From Hyphomicrobiales bacterium (GTDB taxonomy: Bacteria; Pseudomonadota; Alphaproteobacteria; Rhizobiales; Rhizobiaceae): a DNA stretch of 37,993 bases. Where the stretch lies: positions 1 to 37,993 of the forward strand of contig UBTA01000019.1 in assembly GCA_900468065.1 (NCBI GenBank), written 5' to 3'. Under the pieces are notes generated by a model. That model saw only the letters and a list, made by a program, of their open reading frames with translations, made no database searches and had not been told where the DNA came from. Both the position numbers and the translations under genes were made by a program. This document shows, piece after piece, positions 1 to 8,264 of the stretch (position 1 is its first letter; the number at the start of each line of letters is the position of its first letter).

Positions 1-142
1 GAAAACCCGTTGCTACTTTTTCGGCCAGCAAACGGACGAATTCTTCGGCCGTCGAGCCGGTGCCGATACCAAGCCTCATGCCGTCTTCGACATAGTCGAG
101 CGCTGCCGCAGCAGCCTTGATCTTCATTTGACGGGCGTCCAT
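1..142 (-). CDS. rpiA: Ribose-5-phosphate isomerase A, N-terminal part (cut by window edge)
   Basis: Interconverts ribose 5-phosphate and ribulose 5-phosphate in the non-oxidative pentose phosphate pathway, in the cytosol. Only the first 47 codons are visible, read leftwards from an ATG at 142. The translation begins [18 protein letters not shown] and then shows [12 protein letters not shown], the conserved phosphate-binding segment near the N-terminus of RpiA. The rest lies outside the window. It is divergent from gph, with about 184 bases between the two starts that should hold both promoters. The family call rests on the N-terminal signature alone but is very characteristic. Confidence 0.9.
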   Translation of the reverse strand, partial: MDARQMKIKAAAAALDYVEDGMRLGIGTGSTAEEFVRLLAEKVATGF

Positions 143-326
143 GCGCCACAATCTCCCCAAAACTCACCGATGGGCTGCCGAAAAACGCGGTGCCGATCGT
201 TCCGCTGAGACGTTTACACGGCTGCAACGGCAAACAAAAGCCCCAATAGCAGCCAGAATGCAAAAGCAAACTTGGCGCTGTCACGTAAAGTTGCGATTGC
301 TTTTCTCGCCCGCTTCCCCTACCCGG

Positions 327-1040
327 ATGGCAACATTTCCCCCAGATTTCAAGAGGTTCCAGTTGTCCGCATCCGTTGTCGTCTTTGATCTTGATGGAAC
401 CCTCGTCGATACCGCGCCTGATCTGGTCGCAAGCCTCAACCATGCGGTGATGCAGGCAGGCCTTGCACCGGTAACCTATGACGACCTGACGCATCTCGTC
501 GGCCACGGCGCCAGGGCGATGATCGAGCGCACGTTCACGCTGCGCGGTCAAACGCTCTCCAGCAAGGACCTCGACTGGCAGATGAAGGAATTCATCGACT
601 TCTATCATGGCTCTATGCCAGGCGATTCTTTCCCCTATCCCGGCGTTGTCACCGCCATGGACCGCCTGTCTGACGCCGGCTACACGCTTGCAGTCTGCAC
701 CAACAAGCTGGAAATGCTGGCCAAAAGCCTGCTGGAAGGGCTGGGACTGACATCCCGCTTCGCGGCCATTACCGGCGGCGATACCTTTGCGGTGCGCAAG
801 CCCGATGCTGAACATCTGCTGTCGACAATCCGGCTTGCTGGTGGTTCGCCTGAAAAATCGGTGATGGTCGGCGACAGCCTCAATGACATTCTTGTAGCGA
901 AAAATGCCTCCGTTCGTTCGATCGGCGTTCCCTTTGGCTATTCCGACGTGCCGATCGAAAGCCTGCAGCCGGATATCATCGTCCGGCATTTCGATGAACT
1001 GACCCCCGACCTGATCGGTCGCCTGATCGCCCGGGCGTAG
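327..1040 (+). CDS. gph: Phosphoglycolate phosphatase (HAD superfamily)
   Basis: Dephosphorylates 2-phosphoglycolate, a product of DNA 3'-end repair and of oxygenase side reactions; cytosolic. The protein has 237 residues. HAD motif I is FDLDGTLVDT with the nucleophile at D21 and the acid/base at D23; motif II is the Thr in AVCTNK; motif III the Lys in VRKPD; motif IV is GDSLND. A helical cap lies between motifs I and II, as in the Gph/PGP branch. The reading frame stays open upstream to 141, but the ATG at 327 gives the normal family length and N-terminus (MATFPPDF...). A strong hairpin follows the stop. Other HAD phosphatases are possible, but the TAPDLV and HLVGHGAR segments favour Gph. 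Confidence 0.9.
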   Translation: MATFPPDFKRFQLSASVVVFDLDGTLVDTAPDLVASLNHAVMQAGLAPVTYDDLTHLVGHGARAMIERTFTLRGQTLSSKDLDWQMKEFIDFYHGSMPGDSFPYPGVVTAMDRLSDAGYTLAVCTNKLEMLAKSLLEGLGLTSRFAAITGGDTFAVRKPDAEHLLSTIRLAGGSPEKSVMVGDSLNDILVAKNASVRSIGVPFGYSDVPIESLQPDIIVRHFDELTPDLIGRLIARA

Positions 1041-1052
1041 AATTCGCCCGGA

Positions 1053-1087
1053 CATCAAAAAGGCGGCTCGAAGCCGCCTTTTTGATG
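1053..1087. terminator. Bidirectional Rho-independent terminator between gph and the L,D-transpeptidase gene
   Basis: Near-perfect hairpin of 16 pairs (arms 1053-1068 and 1072-1087) with a GC core AGGCGGCT/AGCCGCCT. It is flanked by an A-run on the left and a T-run on the right, so it can end transcripts from both convergent genes. Confidence 0.9.
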
Positions 1088-1108
1088 AACTGATCCGATG
1101 GACCATTG

Positions 1109-2986
1109 TCAGCCTTCGGCGCGGCGCGCCTGACGGGTCGCTTCGAGTGCGCGGTCCATATACATGTCGCGATCATAGACATCGTGGAAATACTCGACCG
1201 TACCGTCCTTGTTCGGCCATGCGGTGAAATACGCGACATAGACCGGGATCTTCTGCGGCACGGACACGCCCTTGTTGCGGCCGCCGGCGATCTGCTTGCC
1301 GACATCCTCGACCGTTGTGCCGAGAACGGCTGCCGCCATCCGACGGGGATCGGCCAGACGCACGCAGCCGTGGCTCAGCGCCCGGTCGTCTTTCTTGAAG
1401 AAGCTCTTCGAGGGCGTGTCGTGCATGTAGATGGCATGGGCGTTCGGGAACAGGATCTTCAGTTCGCCCAGCGCATTATCGCTGCTTGGCGGCTGGCGCA
1501 CAGCAACGCCGGCGGTCGAAGCGTTCCAGTTGACGTCATAGGACGAGACCGGCTGGCCGCGGACTTCCACCTGATAGCCGAGACGATCGAGATAACCCGG
1601 GTCGTTGCGCAGCTTGGGCAGCATCTCGTTGATGATGATCGACTGCGGCACGCCCCAATAGGGGTTGAACTCGACGGTCTGGATTTCGTCTTCGAAGAAG
1701 AATGTCTGGTGCGCCTTGGAACCGACGACAACCCGCATCGAGAACTGCTCGGCGCCCTGGTCGTGATAATAGACCATGTAGGCGGGCTGATTGATGAAGA
1801 CATAGCGGCTGCCGAGATCGGCGGGCAGCCAGCGTGCCTGCTCCATGGCGATCCGAACTTTCGCGGCCTTGCTTTCGGCCGTGTCCCCACCCGTCAGAAT
1901 GCGGATCGACGCCTTGCCGACGACTCCATCCGGCGTCAGGCCGTGTTCCTTCTGGAAGCCCTCGACCAGCGCCACCAGTTCCGGCGTATAGTCCGACGTT
2001 CCCTGGTAGGCCGACAGCGTCAGCGCATGTTCGACCTTCAGCGCATCGGAGCCCTTGACGCGGATGGCAGCGACCACGTTGGCCAATTCCGGATTGCTGA
2101 TACCCGGCTTCAGCAAAGTGCCCGGCGCGATCGTGATCCGTGGTGCATCACCGTTCTGCGCCTGCAGCGCCGCCAATTCCCGCTTCAGCGCCAGGAATTC
2201 AACGCCGGAAGGCGTCTGCGAATTGAGGTAGGCAGCGACATCGTGGCTTCTGGCGATATTCTCCAGCTTGCCCTTCAGGTTGACGTCCTTGCGCTTGAAA
2301 TCGTGATAGCCGGAAATCTTGTTCGGATCGATGCGGCCACGCACCGTGTCGGCGATATAGGTGAGCGTTGCGGCGGACAGCTGGATCTCGAACTCGACCA
2401 GCGCCTTTTCGCGCGACGCCATGTCGTTGCGGTCGAATGTATCGGAGGGAACGGTGACGGCATAATCCTGCGGATCAAGGCCGACGCTGGCCGCCTGCCC
2501 CAAGACGGTCAGTGCAGCCTTGGCGGCTGCGTTTGGCGCCTCGCCGTCAATCCAGACGAACCCATCGCGGCCGGTATAAAAAGTCTCGATTGCCTTGGCG
2601 ACGTCAGCTGGAGCGTAGGCCGTGACTTCGGGAAGAAACTGGCGGGCATCGGCGAGCGCGGCAGTCGGCGCCGTCGGCAGGACGTCGCTACGGACGGAGC
2701 CTGTCACCACCGGATCGACGAGTTTTGCCGTCGCGATCCGGCGCAGCGGCTCGGCCTTGTAGGTGTAGTATTGCGGCGAGGTCACCTTTGGCAAAGGACG
2801 CGCGGCCTGTTTCTGCACGGGCTGCATCTGCTCGACGCCCGGAAGGGGCTGATACTCTTCGACAACGGGCTTTTTCTTCCGGAAGAGATCCAGAAGATTC
2901 AATGCCTCGGCGCGCTGGACACCGAGAGAGGCGAACGCGCACCCGGTCATCAGTGTCACGATCGCAGCGGTCTTCATCAATTTCAT
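1109..2986 (-). CDS. L,D-transpeptidase, YcbB/LdtD-like, exported
   Basis: Predicted periplasmic peptidoglycan cross-linking enzyme that would form 3-3 bonds between meso-diaminopimelate residues and resist most beta-lactams. The protein has 625 residues: an N-terminal signal peptide (about 1-28), a linker with a KKK patch, a scaffold region (about 100-300), a peptidoglycan-binding domain (about 330-365, FQKEHGLTPDGVVG) and a YkuD catalytic domain (about 395-565). The catalytic motif SHGCVR is present, with the nucleophile near Cys541 and the His two residues before it. Length and domain order match the large LdtD/YcbB branch, not the short YkuD proteins. The ATG at 2986 starts MKLMKTAAIV; a second ATG three codons later is possible. 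It is transcribed alone towards the terminator shared with gph. A 643-codon open frame on the opposite strand is a high-GC shadow. Confidence 0.88.
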   Translation of the reverse strand: MKLMKTAAIVTLMTGCAFASLGVQRAEALNLLDLFRKKKPVVEEYQPLPGVEQMQPVQKQAARPLPKVTSPQYYTYKAEPLRRIATAKLVDPVVTGSVRSDVLPTAPTAALADARQFLPEVTAYAPADVAKAIETFYTGRDGFVWIDGEAPNAAAKAALTVLGQAASVGLDPQDYAVTVPSDTFDRNDMASREKALVEFEIQLSAATLTYIADTVRGRIDPNKISGYHDFKRKDVNLKGKLENIARSHDVAAYLNSQTPSGVEFLALKRELAALQAQNGDAPRITIAPGTLLKPGISNPELANVVAAIRVKGSDALKVEHALTLSAYQGTSDYTPELVALVEGFQKEHGLTPDGVVGKASIRILTGGDTAESKAAKVRIAMEQARWLPADLGSRYVFINQPAYMVYYHDQGAEQFSMRVVVGSKAHQTFFFEDEIQTVEFNPYWGVPQSIIINEMLPKLRNDPGYLDRLGYQVEVRGQPVSSYDVNWNASTAGVAVRQPPSSDNALGELKILFPNAHAIYMHDTPSKSFFKKDDRALSHGCVRLADPRRMAAAVLGTTVEDVGKQIAGGRNKGVSVPQKIPVYVAYFTAWPNKDGTVEYFHDVYDRDMYMDRALEATRQARRAEG

Positions 2987-3547
2987 AGGTTCACTCGTCC
3001 CCGTATCGCATTGCCGCCACCAGCGGTTCGCGCCTGATGCTCCGTCATGTCACCAGGCTTTCGTACTTATAAGAAAGGATGGTGAATGAAAAGGAAACGC
3101 GCACCTTGGAAAGCCTCTGCAGACCGTCACAAATGTGTGAGCGCGGCTGCATGAAGAAGACGCATCAGGACATCCAAAAATTTGAATTCCCTGCATTATT
3201 TCCTCACGACGAAAGAAAATCGGCGCGCTACGCAGAAACTGCGGAAAACGCCGGCTAAACTATCCGCCCGCTTGTGTCTGAAAAGGCACATGCTGAGCGG
3301 CGCCTGGACGTGCGAACGGTCATCGCAGCGAGCAATCACAGGAAACATCGAACGGACGGTATTTTAAACGATTGTAGCGTCGCACCCGCCCCTGCAACCT
3401 CTTTACAAGCACCAGCCAACTGGGCCAGAGAGAACCGCATCACAGCTTCGGACCGCCCCACCCGGCGGCCAAATCCACCTTCCGGTGTTGCCGCCCGGCC
3501 TTGAAACCGCCCCGGCCCTACACCGCATGACGAAAGCAGGGATTACG
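2987..3547. other. Intergenic region between divergent L,D-transpeptidase and fumC genes
   Basis: 561 bases with no convincing gene. Short open frames at about 3182-3367 and 3274-3504 lack recognisable sequence and good ribosome-binding sites. The region must carry both divergent promoters and the fumC leader, but I could not place either promoter with confidence. Confidence 0.5.
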
Positions 3548-4939
3548 ATGACATCAACGCGCACGGAAACAGATACGTTCGGCCCGATCGAAGTCGCCAG
3601 CGACCGCTACTGGGGCGCACAGGCACAGCGCTCGCTCGGCAATTTCAAGATCGGCTGGGAAAAGCAGCCGCTGTCGATCGTCCGCGCGCTCGGCATCGTC
3701 AAGCAGGCCGCCGCCCGCGCCAACATGGAACTGCAGGGGCTCGACCCGACAGTGGGCAACGCGATCATTGCTGCCGCTCAGGAAGTCATCGATGGCAAGC
3801 TCAACGATCATTTCCCGCTCGTCGTCTGGCAGACCGGTTCCGGCACGCAGTCGAACATGAATGCCAACGAAGTCATCTCCAACCGGGCCATCGAAATGCT
3901 CGGCGGCGTCATGGGCTCGAAGAAGCCGGTGCATCCGAACGACCACGTCAACATGAGCCAGTCGTCGAACGACACCTATCCGACGGCCATGCACATCGCC
4001 TGCGCCGAACGCGTCGTCCACGACCTCCTGCCGGCGCTGAAGCACCTGCATGCCGCTCTCGTCGCCAAGGTGAAGGCCTTCGACCACATCATCAAGATCG
4101 GCCGCACGCATACGCAGGACGCCACTCCGCTGACGCTCGGCCAGGAATTCTCCGGTTACGCCGCCCAGGTCGCCTCCTCGATCAAGCGCATCGAAATGAC
4201 CCTGCCTGGCCTGTGCGAACTCGCTCAGGGCGGCACGGCCGTCGGTACCGGCCTCAACGCCCCGATCGGCTTTGCCGAAAAGGTTGCCGATGAGATCGCC
4301 AAGATCACCGGCATCGCCTTCGTCACCGCACCCAACAAGTTCGAGGCGCTGGCCGCTCATGATTCGATGGTGTTCAGCCATGGCGCCATCAACTCCACAG
4401 CGGCTGCGCTGTTCAAGATTGCCAACGACATCCGCTTCCTCGGCTCCGGCCCGCGTTCGGGCCTTGGCGAATTGTCACTGCCGGAAAACGAGCCGGGCTC
4501 GTCGATCATGCCGGGCAAGGTCAATCCGACCCAGTGCGAAGCCCTGACACAGGTCTGCGTCCAGGTATTCGGCAACAACGCGGCGCTGACCTTTGCCGGC
4601 AGCCAGGGCCATTTCGAACTCAACGTCTACAATCCGCTGATGGCCTATAACTTCCTGCAGTCGGTACAGCTTCTGTCCGACGCCGTGGTCTCCTTCACCG
4701 ACAATTGCGTCGTCGGCATCGAAGCCCGCGAAGACAATATCAAGGCGGCACTCGACCGTTCGCTGATGCTCGTCACCGCCCTTGCCCCGAAGATCGGCTA
4801 TGACAATGCCGCCAAGATCGCCAAGACCGCCCACAAGAACGGCACGACCCTGCGCGAAGAAGCGGTTGGCGGCGGTTACGTCACCGATGCCGAGTTCGAC
4901 GCGGCGGTTCGCCCCGAAACGATGATCAGCCCCTCCTAA
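3548..4939 (+). CDS. fumC: Class II fumarate hydratase
   Basis: Hydrates fumarate to L-malate in the citric acid cycle; an iron-independent homotetramer in the cytosol. The protein has 463 residues, the usual size of class II fumarases. Visible motifs: the substrate-binding segment [46 protein letters not shown], and the fumarase/aspartase signature [11 protein letters not shown] (from about residue 317) whose mobile loop carries the catalytic Ser (about S318). The frame is open upstream to 3485, but the ATG at 3548 ([16 protein letters not shown]) gives the normal N-terminus. Aspartase and argininosuccinate lyase are relatives; the overall sequence fits FumC. A clear terminator follows, so it is probably monocistronic. 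Confidence 0.97.
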   Translation: MTSTRTETDTFGPIEVASDRYWGAQAQRSLGNFKIGWEKQPLSIVRALGIVKQAAARANMELQGLDPTVGNAIIAAAQEVIDGKLNDHFPLVVWQTGSGTQSNMNANEVISNRAIEMLGGVMGSKKPVHPNDHVNMSQSSNDTYPTAMHIACAERVVHDLLPALKHLHAALVAKVKAFDHIIKIGRTHTQDATPLTLGQEFSGYAAQVASSIKRIEMTLPGLCELAQGGTAVGTGLNAPIGFAEKVADEIAKITGIAFVTAPNKFEALAAHDSMVFSHGAINSTAAALFKIANDIRFLGSGPRSGLGELSLPENEPGSSIMPGKVNPTQCEALTQVCVQVFGNNAALTFAGSQGHFELNVYNPLMAYNFLQSVQLLSDAVVSFTDNCVVGIEAREDNIKAALDRSLMLVTALAPKIGYDNAAKIAKTAHKNGTTLREEAVGGGYVTDAEFDAAVRPETMISPS

Positions 4940-4971
4940 GACACCATCGACGCAATCTACGGTAGATCATT

Positions 4972-4998
4972 CGGGCAGCCATTTCGGCTGCCCGTTTT
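4972..4998 (+). terminator. Rho-independent terminator after fumC
   Basis: Nine-pair stem CGGGCAGCC / GGCTGCCCG with a five-base loop (ATTTC), followed directly by TTTT, 32 bases after the fumC stop. Confidence 0.88.
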
Positions 4999-5038
4999 CA
5001 TTTGGCAGCCCGGCAGGCTTTATCTACGTGCAATCTAA

Positions 5039-5055
5039 TTGACCAAATTCGTCAA
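5039..5055. promoter_or_regulatory. Inverted repeat upstream of the GGDEF gene
   Basis: A 17-base dyad, TTGACCAAATTCGTCAA, with seven of eight pairs matched around a central base. It lies about 70 bases before the GGDEF start codon in an AT-rich stretch. It looks like an operator for a dimeric regulator, but I cannot assign one: the spacing does not match the FNR/FixK box. Confidence 0.35.
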
Positions 5056-5123
5056 ACGTTAAGCCTTCCAAAATCTTTAACCCCTAAAACTAGCGGCTGG
5101 AGACAACAAAACAGGAGCTTGCC

Positions 5124-6191
5124 ATGCAAGCGGCTTCGAACAAGGCCCAAATACCCGATATCGCGGCGCAGGTAACCTATGCGATGCGCATCATGGGTAT
5201 CTCGCCGCTACCGCGCAACTATGAGCTTTATTACGAAGCCTATATCGGCTCCAATCCCAAATTGACCAAGGAACTGGCAGCGCTCGGAAGCCGTGCAACC
5301 CAGGAAGAACTGGACGAGATCGGCGCCCGCTACTTCGCGCATTTTCATCACGCCGCCGGCATCGATCGGGCCCACAATCATCTGGCCAGCGAACTCGGCG
5401 ATCTTCTCAAGCTGCTCAGAGACGAACAGTTCGCGCTCGAGAACTACAACAAGCTGCTTGACGAGACCTACCAGAACATCACCGGTAAAAGCAGTTCCAG
5501 CGCCGAAATCCTGCGCCAATGTGTCAGCCTTTTGACCGAGGCGACGGCGGACACGATGAACCAGGGCAAGGAACGCGCCGAAAACGTGTCGATGAAGTCC
5601 TTCGAGATGGAGGTCATCCGCCAGGAACTCGACGAATACAAGCGCATCGCCAATACGGATTCGCTGACCCGCCTTGCCAACCGCCGGGCGTTCGACGAGA
5701 AACTGGCCTCGATCTACAATTCCGAACAGCAGCGCAGCTTTACTGGCCTTTTGATTGCCGACATCGACCATTTCAAGAAGGTCAATGACAGCTACGGACA
5801 CCCGGTCGGCGACAAGATTCTGGCCACCGTCGGCACGGTCATCCGCGCCAACCTGCGCCGCGACGCCTTTGTGGCGCGCACCGGCGGCGAGGAGTTTGCC
5901 ATCATTCTGGGGGACAGCAGCCTGGAGGAAAGCCTGCAGGTGGCAGAGCGCATCCGCAACGCGCTGGCGACCACGCCCTTCAAGAACTCCAAGACCGGCG
6001 TCAACTACGGCCCGATCACCCTGTCCGTCGGCGTCTGTCAGGCATCGCATGCCGACGACCCGACCGACCTCTACAACAAGGCCGACATCGCGCTCTACTG
6101 CGCCAAGAACGCCGGACGCAACCGGACGATCCTGTTTGAAGAGGGCATGAAGAAGGATACCGGCAAGAACTGGCTGATCTACCGCAAATAA
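5124..6191 (+). CDS. Diguanylate cyclase, GGDEF domain, soluble
   Basis: Predicted to make cyclic di-GMP from two GTP in the cytosol. The protein has 355 residues and no membrane segment. The N-terminal about 170 residues are an unassigned helical domain (PLPRNYELYYEAY near residue 30) that may be the sensory or dimerising part. The GGDEF domain follows, with DSLTRLANRRAFDE at its start, the metal-binding segment ADIDHFKKVND, and an active-site motif GGEEF at residues 254-258. The inhibitory I-site position five residues before GGEEF reads RRDA, not RxxD, so canonical product inhibition may be weak or absent. No EAL domain is present. A ribosome site (CAGGAG) lies eight bases before the ATG. 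It sits alone between fumC and a convergent peptidase gene. Confidence 0.9.
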   Translation: MQAASNKAQIPDIAAQVTYAMRIMGISPLPRNYELYYEAYIGSNPKLTKELAALGSRATQEELDEIGARYFAHFHHAAGIDRAHNHLASELGDLLKLLRDEQFALENYNKLLDETYQNITGKSSSSAEILRQCVSLLTEATADTMNQGKERAENVSMKSFEMEVIRQELDEYKRIANTDSLTRLANRRAFDEKLASIYNSEQQRSFTGLLIADIDHFKKVNDSYGHPVGDKILATVGTVIRANLRRDAFVARTGGEEFAIILGDSSLEESLQVAERIRNALATTPFKNSKTGVNYGPITLSVGVCQASHADDPTDLYNKADIALYCAKNAGRNRTILFEEGMKKDTGKNWLIYRK

Positions 6192-6215
6192 GCGGCGATC
6201 CCATCGTTAGACTGG

Positions 6216-6243
6216 GCGCCCAAGTGGCGCGCTTGCTGTTTTT
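6216..6243 (+). terminator. Possible weak terminator after the GGDEF gene
   Basis: Five-pair GC stem GCGCC / GGCGC with loop CAAGT. A five-base T-run comes only about eight bases after the stem. The short stem and the delayed T-run make this a weak call. Confidence 0.25.
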
Positions 6244-6266
6244 GCCCACGCCGGGACGCAGCCACG

Positions 6267-7070
6267 CTACCGGCAGGCCGATATGCCTGCCGCTTTACCG
6301 ATGGTGATCAATTCAGGTCGGTATTCGAAATGCATGGTGTCGTAGTGATACCAGCGACCACCCCAGATAAAGCCGTGCCGCTCGAAGGCATCAACGATAT
6401 CAATCGGGTATTTGTTGCTGTATCGCGCCACCCTGCCCGGCTTGCCGCCTGACCAGACCCAGTAATCCGCATATTTAGTGTTGATATCGATCGCCGCGCC
6501 AAAACTGTGAACCGACATGTTCGATGCGCCTGAAACCTTGCGCCAGTTGAAGGTACCGGCCGACGGCGCCAGAAATGCCTTCATCTCCGGCATGGCCTTC
6601 AACTCATCGCGCACTTTTTCGAGCGCTGCGGCAGCCCCCTGCCGTTTGGTGACGCGCAGTGTTTTGCCGAACCAGTCGACCGGCACCAGCGATGCCTCCA
6701 CCTCGACCGCCGATTGTCCATAAAGCCGCATCATCAGCGCATCGCTGCGAATGCGGCCCGGATCGACATTGACGGCAGGCTTGGTCTCGCACGGGCCTGC
6801 CGGATAAAGCTGAGACAGACTGTCCTCGATATCGCCCGCCGCCAGTTTTTCCGCATGGTCCTTGGCCTTGCCGTCATCGACCGGCAGCAAGCGACCGTCG
6901 CGAAAACGGATCGCTCCGTCTTCATGCTCTACAAGTGAGCCGGGATAGGCAGAGACCAGCAAATCCAGCTTCTGAGCAAGCGTCAGATCGGCAGCCGCCA
7001 ATGGAAACGCTGCAGCCAGCATGGCTGAAAATGTCAGGCCGGCGAGCGTCCGGTCAATCGACCGTGACAT
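6267..7070 (-). CDS. M15-family zinc peptidase (VanY-type D-Ala-D-Ala carboxypeptidase-like), exported
   Basis: Predicted periplasmic metallopeptidase acting on peptidoglycan stem peptides. The protein has 267 residues with an N-terminal signal peptide (MSRSIDRTLAGLTFSAML..., cut near residue 27). The zinc-site motif S-x-H-x6-D appears as SVHSFGAAID (H188, D195), and the third ligand is in MHFEYRPEL (about H247), preceded by a WGGRWYHYD segment typical of the family. The frame continues upstream, but the ATG at 7070 gives a proper signal peptide. That start lies inside the last 17 bases of the preceding gene, suggesting translational coupling. Substrate could be D-Ala-D-Ala or an L-Ala-D-Glu bond; sequence alone does not decide. 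Confidence 0.8.
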   Translation of the reverse strand: MSRSIDRTLAGLTFSAMLAAAFPLAAADLTLAQKLDLLVSAYPGSLVEHEDGAIRFRDGRLLPVDDGKAKDHAEKLAAGDIEDSLSQLYPAGPCETKPAVNVDPGRIRSDALMMRLYGQSAVEVEASLVPVDWFGKTLRVTKRQGAAAALEKVRDELKAMPEMKAFLAPSAGTFNWRKVSGASNMSVHSFGAAIDINTKYADYWVWSGGKPGRVARYSNKYPIDIVDAFERHGFIWGGRWYHYDTMHFEYRPELITIGKAAGISACR

Positions 7071-7440
7071 TGATGTAGTCGCCGTCAGCACCCCGGAAAA
7101 TCTGCACGTTGATGACGGAACCGCCGCGCAACAGCGCGCGGGCCGCACGGCTCTCGATCGTGCCGTATTCGATCATGCGTTCGGCCTTTTCGCGGTTCTT
7201 GGCCGAGGCAAAGAAACTATCGCCTTCATCGCCGGGCTGGCTGACGCCGTAGCGATGATAGTTCGCCCGGTCCTGACGGATGACCTGCCATGGCTCGGTC
7301 AGTGCCTCGCCATTGGAATTGTAGAGGTCTTCGTCGCCGATATAGGCGTTGTATTGCTCGATGAGCCTATCAGCCCTGGCAACACCTGCCGAAAGGCCGA
7401 TCGCCATCACGGTTGTCAGAAAAGCGGTCCTGTATTTCAT
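7054..7440 (-). CDS. Small exported protein of unknown function
   Basis: Encodes 128 residues. I do not recognise the family. It has a clear signal peptide (MKYRTAFLTTVMAIGLSAGVARA, cleavage expected after ARA). The mature part of about 105 residues is polar with several Tyr and Asp (IEQYNAYIGDEDLY) and ends IFRGADGDYINVTVD. No lipobox, Cys pair or transmembrane segment is seen. The ATG at 7440 is preceded by a GGGGGA ribosome site; a longer frame from 7476 would spoil the signal peptide. It overlaps the start of the M15 peptidase by 17 bases, so the two probably work together in the periplasm, perhaps as regulator or partner of the peptidase (inference from position only). Confidence 0.7.
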   Translation of the reverse strand: MKYRTAFLTTVMAIGLSAGVARADRLIEQYNAYIGDEDLYNSNGEALTEPWQVIRQDRANYHRYGVSQPGDEGDSFFASAKNREKAERMIEYGTIESRAARALLRGGSVINVQIFRGADGDYINVTVD

Positions 7441-7506
7441 GTGTGTCCCCCAACAGACGGCAAATGTGCTCCGCATCCATCTAACAACACAGGATGCCCG
7501 TTGCTG

Positions 7507-7531
7507 AAAAAACGTTTCGCCGCCGCGTTTT
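7507..7531 (-). terminator. Possible weak terminator after the PPOX-type gene
   Basis: Read on the minus strand, AAAACG pairs with CGTTTT across an 11-base GC-rich loop and runs into a T-stretch, about 20 bases past the stop of the flavoprotein gene. The stem is short. Confidence 0.25.
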
Positions 7532-7551
7532 ATTCGACCACTCTTGCGCCT

Positions 7552-8160
7552 CTACCACATGGTTTTTGCGGCACGCTCCGGCCATTCGCGGTCATAGGTC
7601 TCCTTGTCGAAATCCGCCTTGGCAGCTTTGAGCAGCGTACCCGGCGTCGGCAGGGACTGCGGATCGACAAAACGCTCGGGATTCCAGATCTGCGATCGAA
7701 TCAAAGCCCGGGCGCACTGGAAATAGACTTCGCCGATGGTGACAACGATGACGCTGCGCGGATGTTTGCCGTCGATCTCGAACGAACCGGTCAGCTCCGG
7801 ATCGACACTGACCACGGCCGTGCCATTGATCCGCATCGTCGTGTTGGAGCCGGGCACCAGGAACATCAGGGCCACGCGCGGATCGCGGACGATATTGGCG
7901 AGCGAATCGACCCGGTTATTGCCGCGCCAGTCCGGCATCAGCACGGTCTTGTCGTCGGCGATCCGGACCACGCAGGCATCGTCGCCACGCGGCGAACAGT
8001 CGAGCCCCTCCGGTCCGACCGTGGCAAGCGCGGCAAACGGAGCCGCCTCGATCATGCTGGCATAATCAGGTGTCAGCCGGCTGGTCACCTTGACCAGCGA
8101 TGCCTCGCTCGTTCCGCCGTAAAGTGCCGTCAGTTCCTCGACCGTGCGAATGATCGTCAT
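7552..8160 (-). CDS. Pyridoxamine 5'-phosphate oxidase-family FMN-binding protein
   Basis: Split-barrel flavoprotein of the PPOX superfamily; probably binds FMN and may act as an oxidoreductase on an unknown substrate in the cytosol. The protein has 202 residues. The core segment AAPFAALATVGPEGLDCSPRGD and the later DWRGNNRVDSLANIVRDPRVALMFLVPG stretch are typical of the roughly 200-residue DR2398/MSMEG_1061-like subgroup, not of PdxH itself, so a role in vitamin B6 synthesis is unlikely. The C-terminus (YFQCARALIRSQIW) also fits that subgroup. I chose the ATG at 8160 because GGAG lies well placed before it; an in-frame ATG at 8172 is the alternative. It stands alone between minus-strand genes. 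Confidence 0.8.
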   Translation of the reverse strand: MTIIRTVEELTALYGGTSEASLVKVTSRLTPDYASMIEAAPFAALATVGPEGLDCSPRGDDACVVRIADDKTVLMPDWRGNNRVDSLANIVRDPRVALMFLVPGSNTTMRINGTAVVSVDPELTGSFEIDGKHPRSVIVVTIGEVYFQCARALIRSQIWNPERFVDPQSLPTPGTLLKAAKADFDKETYDREWPERAAKTMW

Positions 8161-8264
8161 GCCGTTCTCCATCGACCCCGCCTCCGCCAGCCCTCTTCAT
8201 GAAGCCGTGGCGATCCTTTCGACCGATAGCATGACGCCTTTATGACAGCACTTACGAAATTCGC

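Noticed and set aside
1106..3037. 643-codon open frame on the plus strand opposite the L,D-transpeptidase gene
   Set aside because: Its translation has no recognisable domain and it mirrors a clear gene codon for codon; long antisense frames are common in GC-rich DNA.
3182..3504. Short open frames upstream of fumC
   Set aside because: No good ribosome site, no family resemblance, and the composition looks non-coding.
6271..6292. Hairpin CGGCAGGC / GCCTGCCG as a terminator
   Set aside because: It lies inside the last codons of the M15 peptidase gene and has no T-run on either strand.
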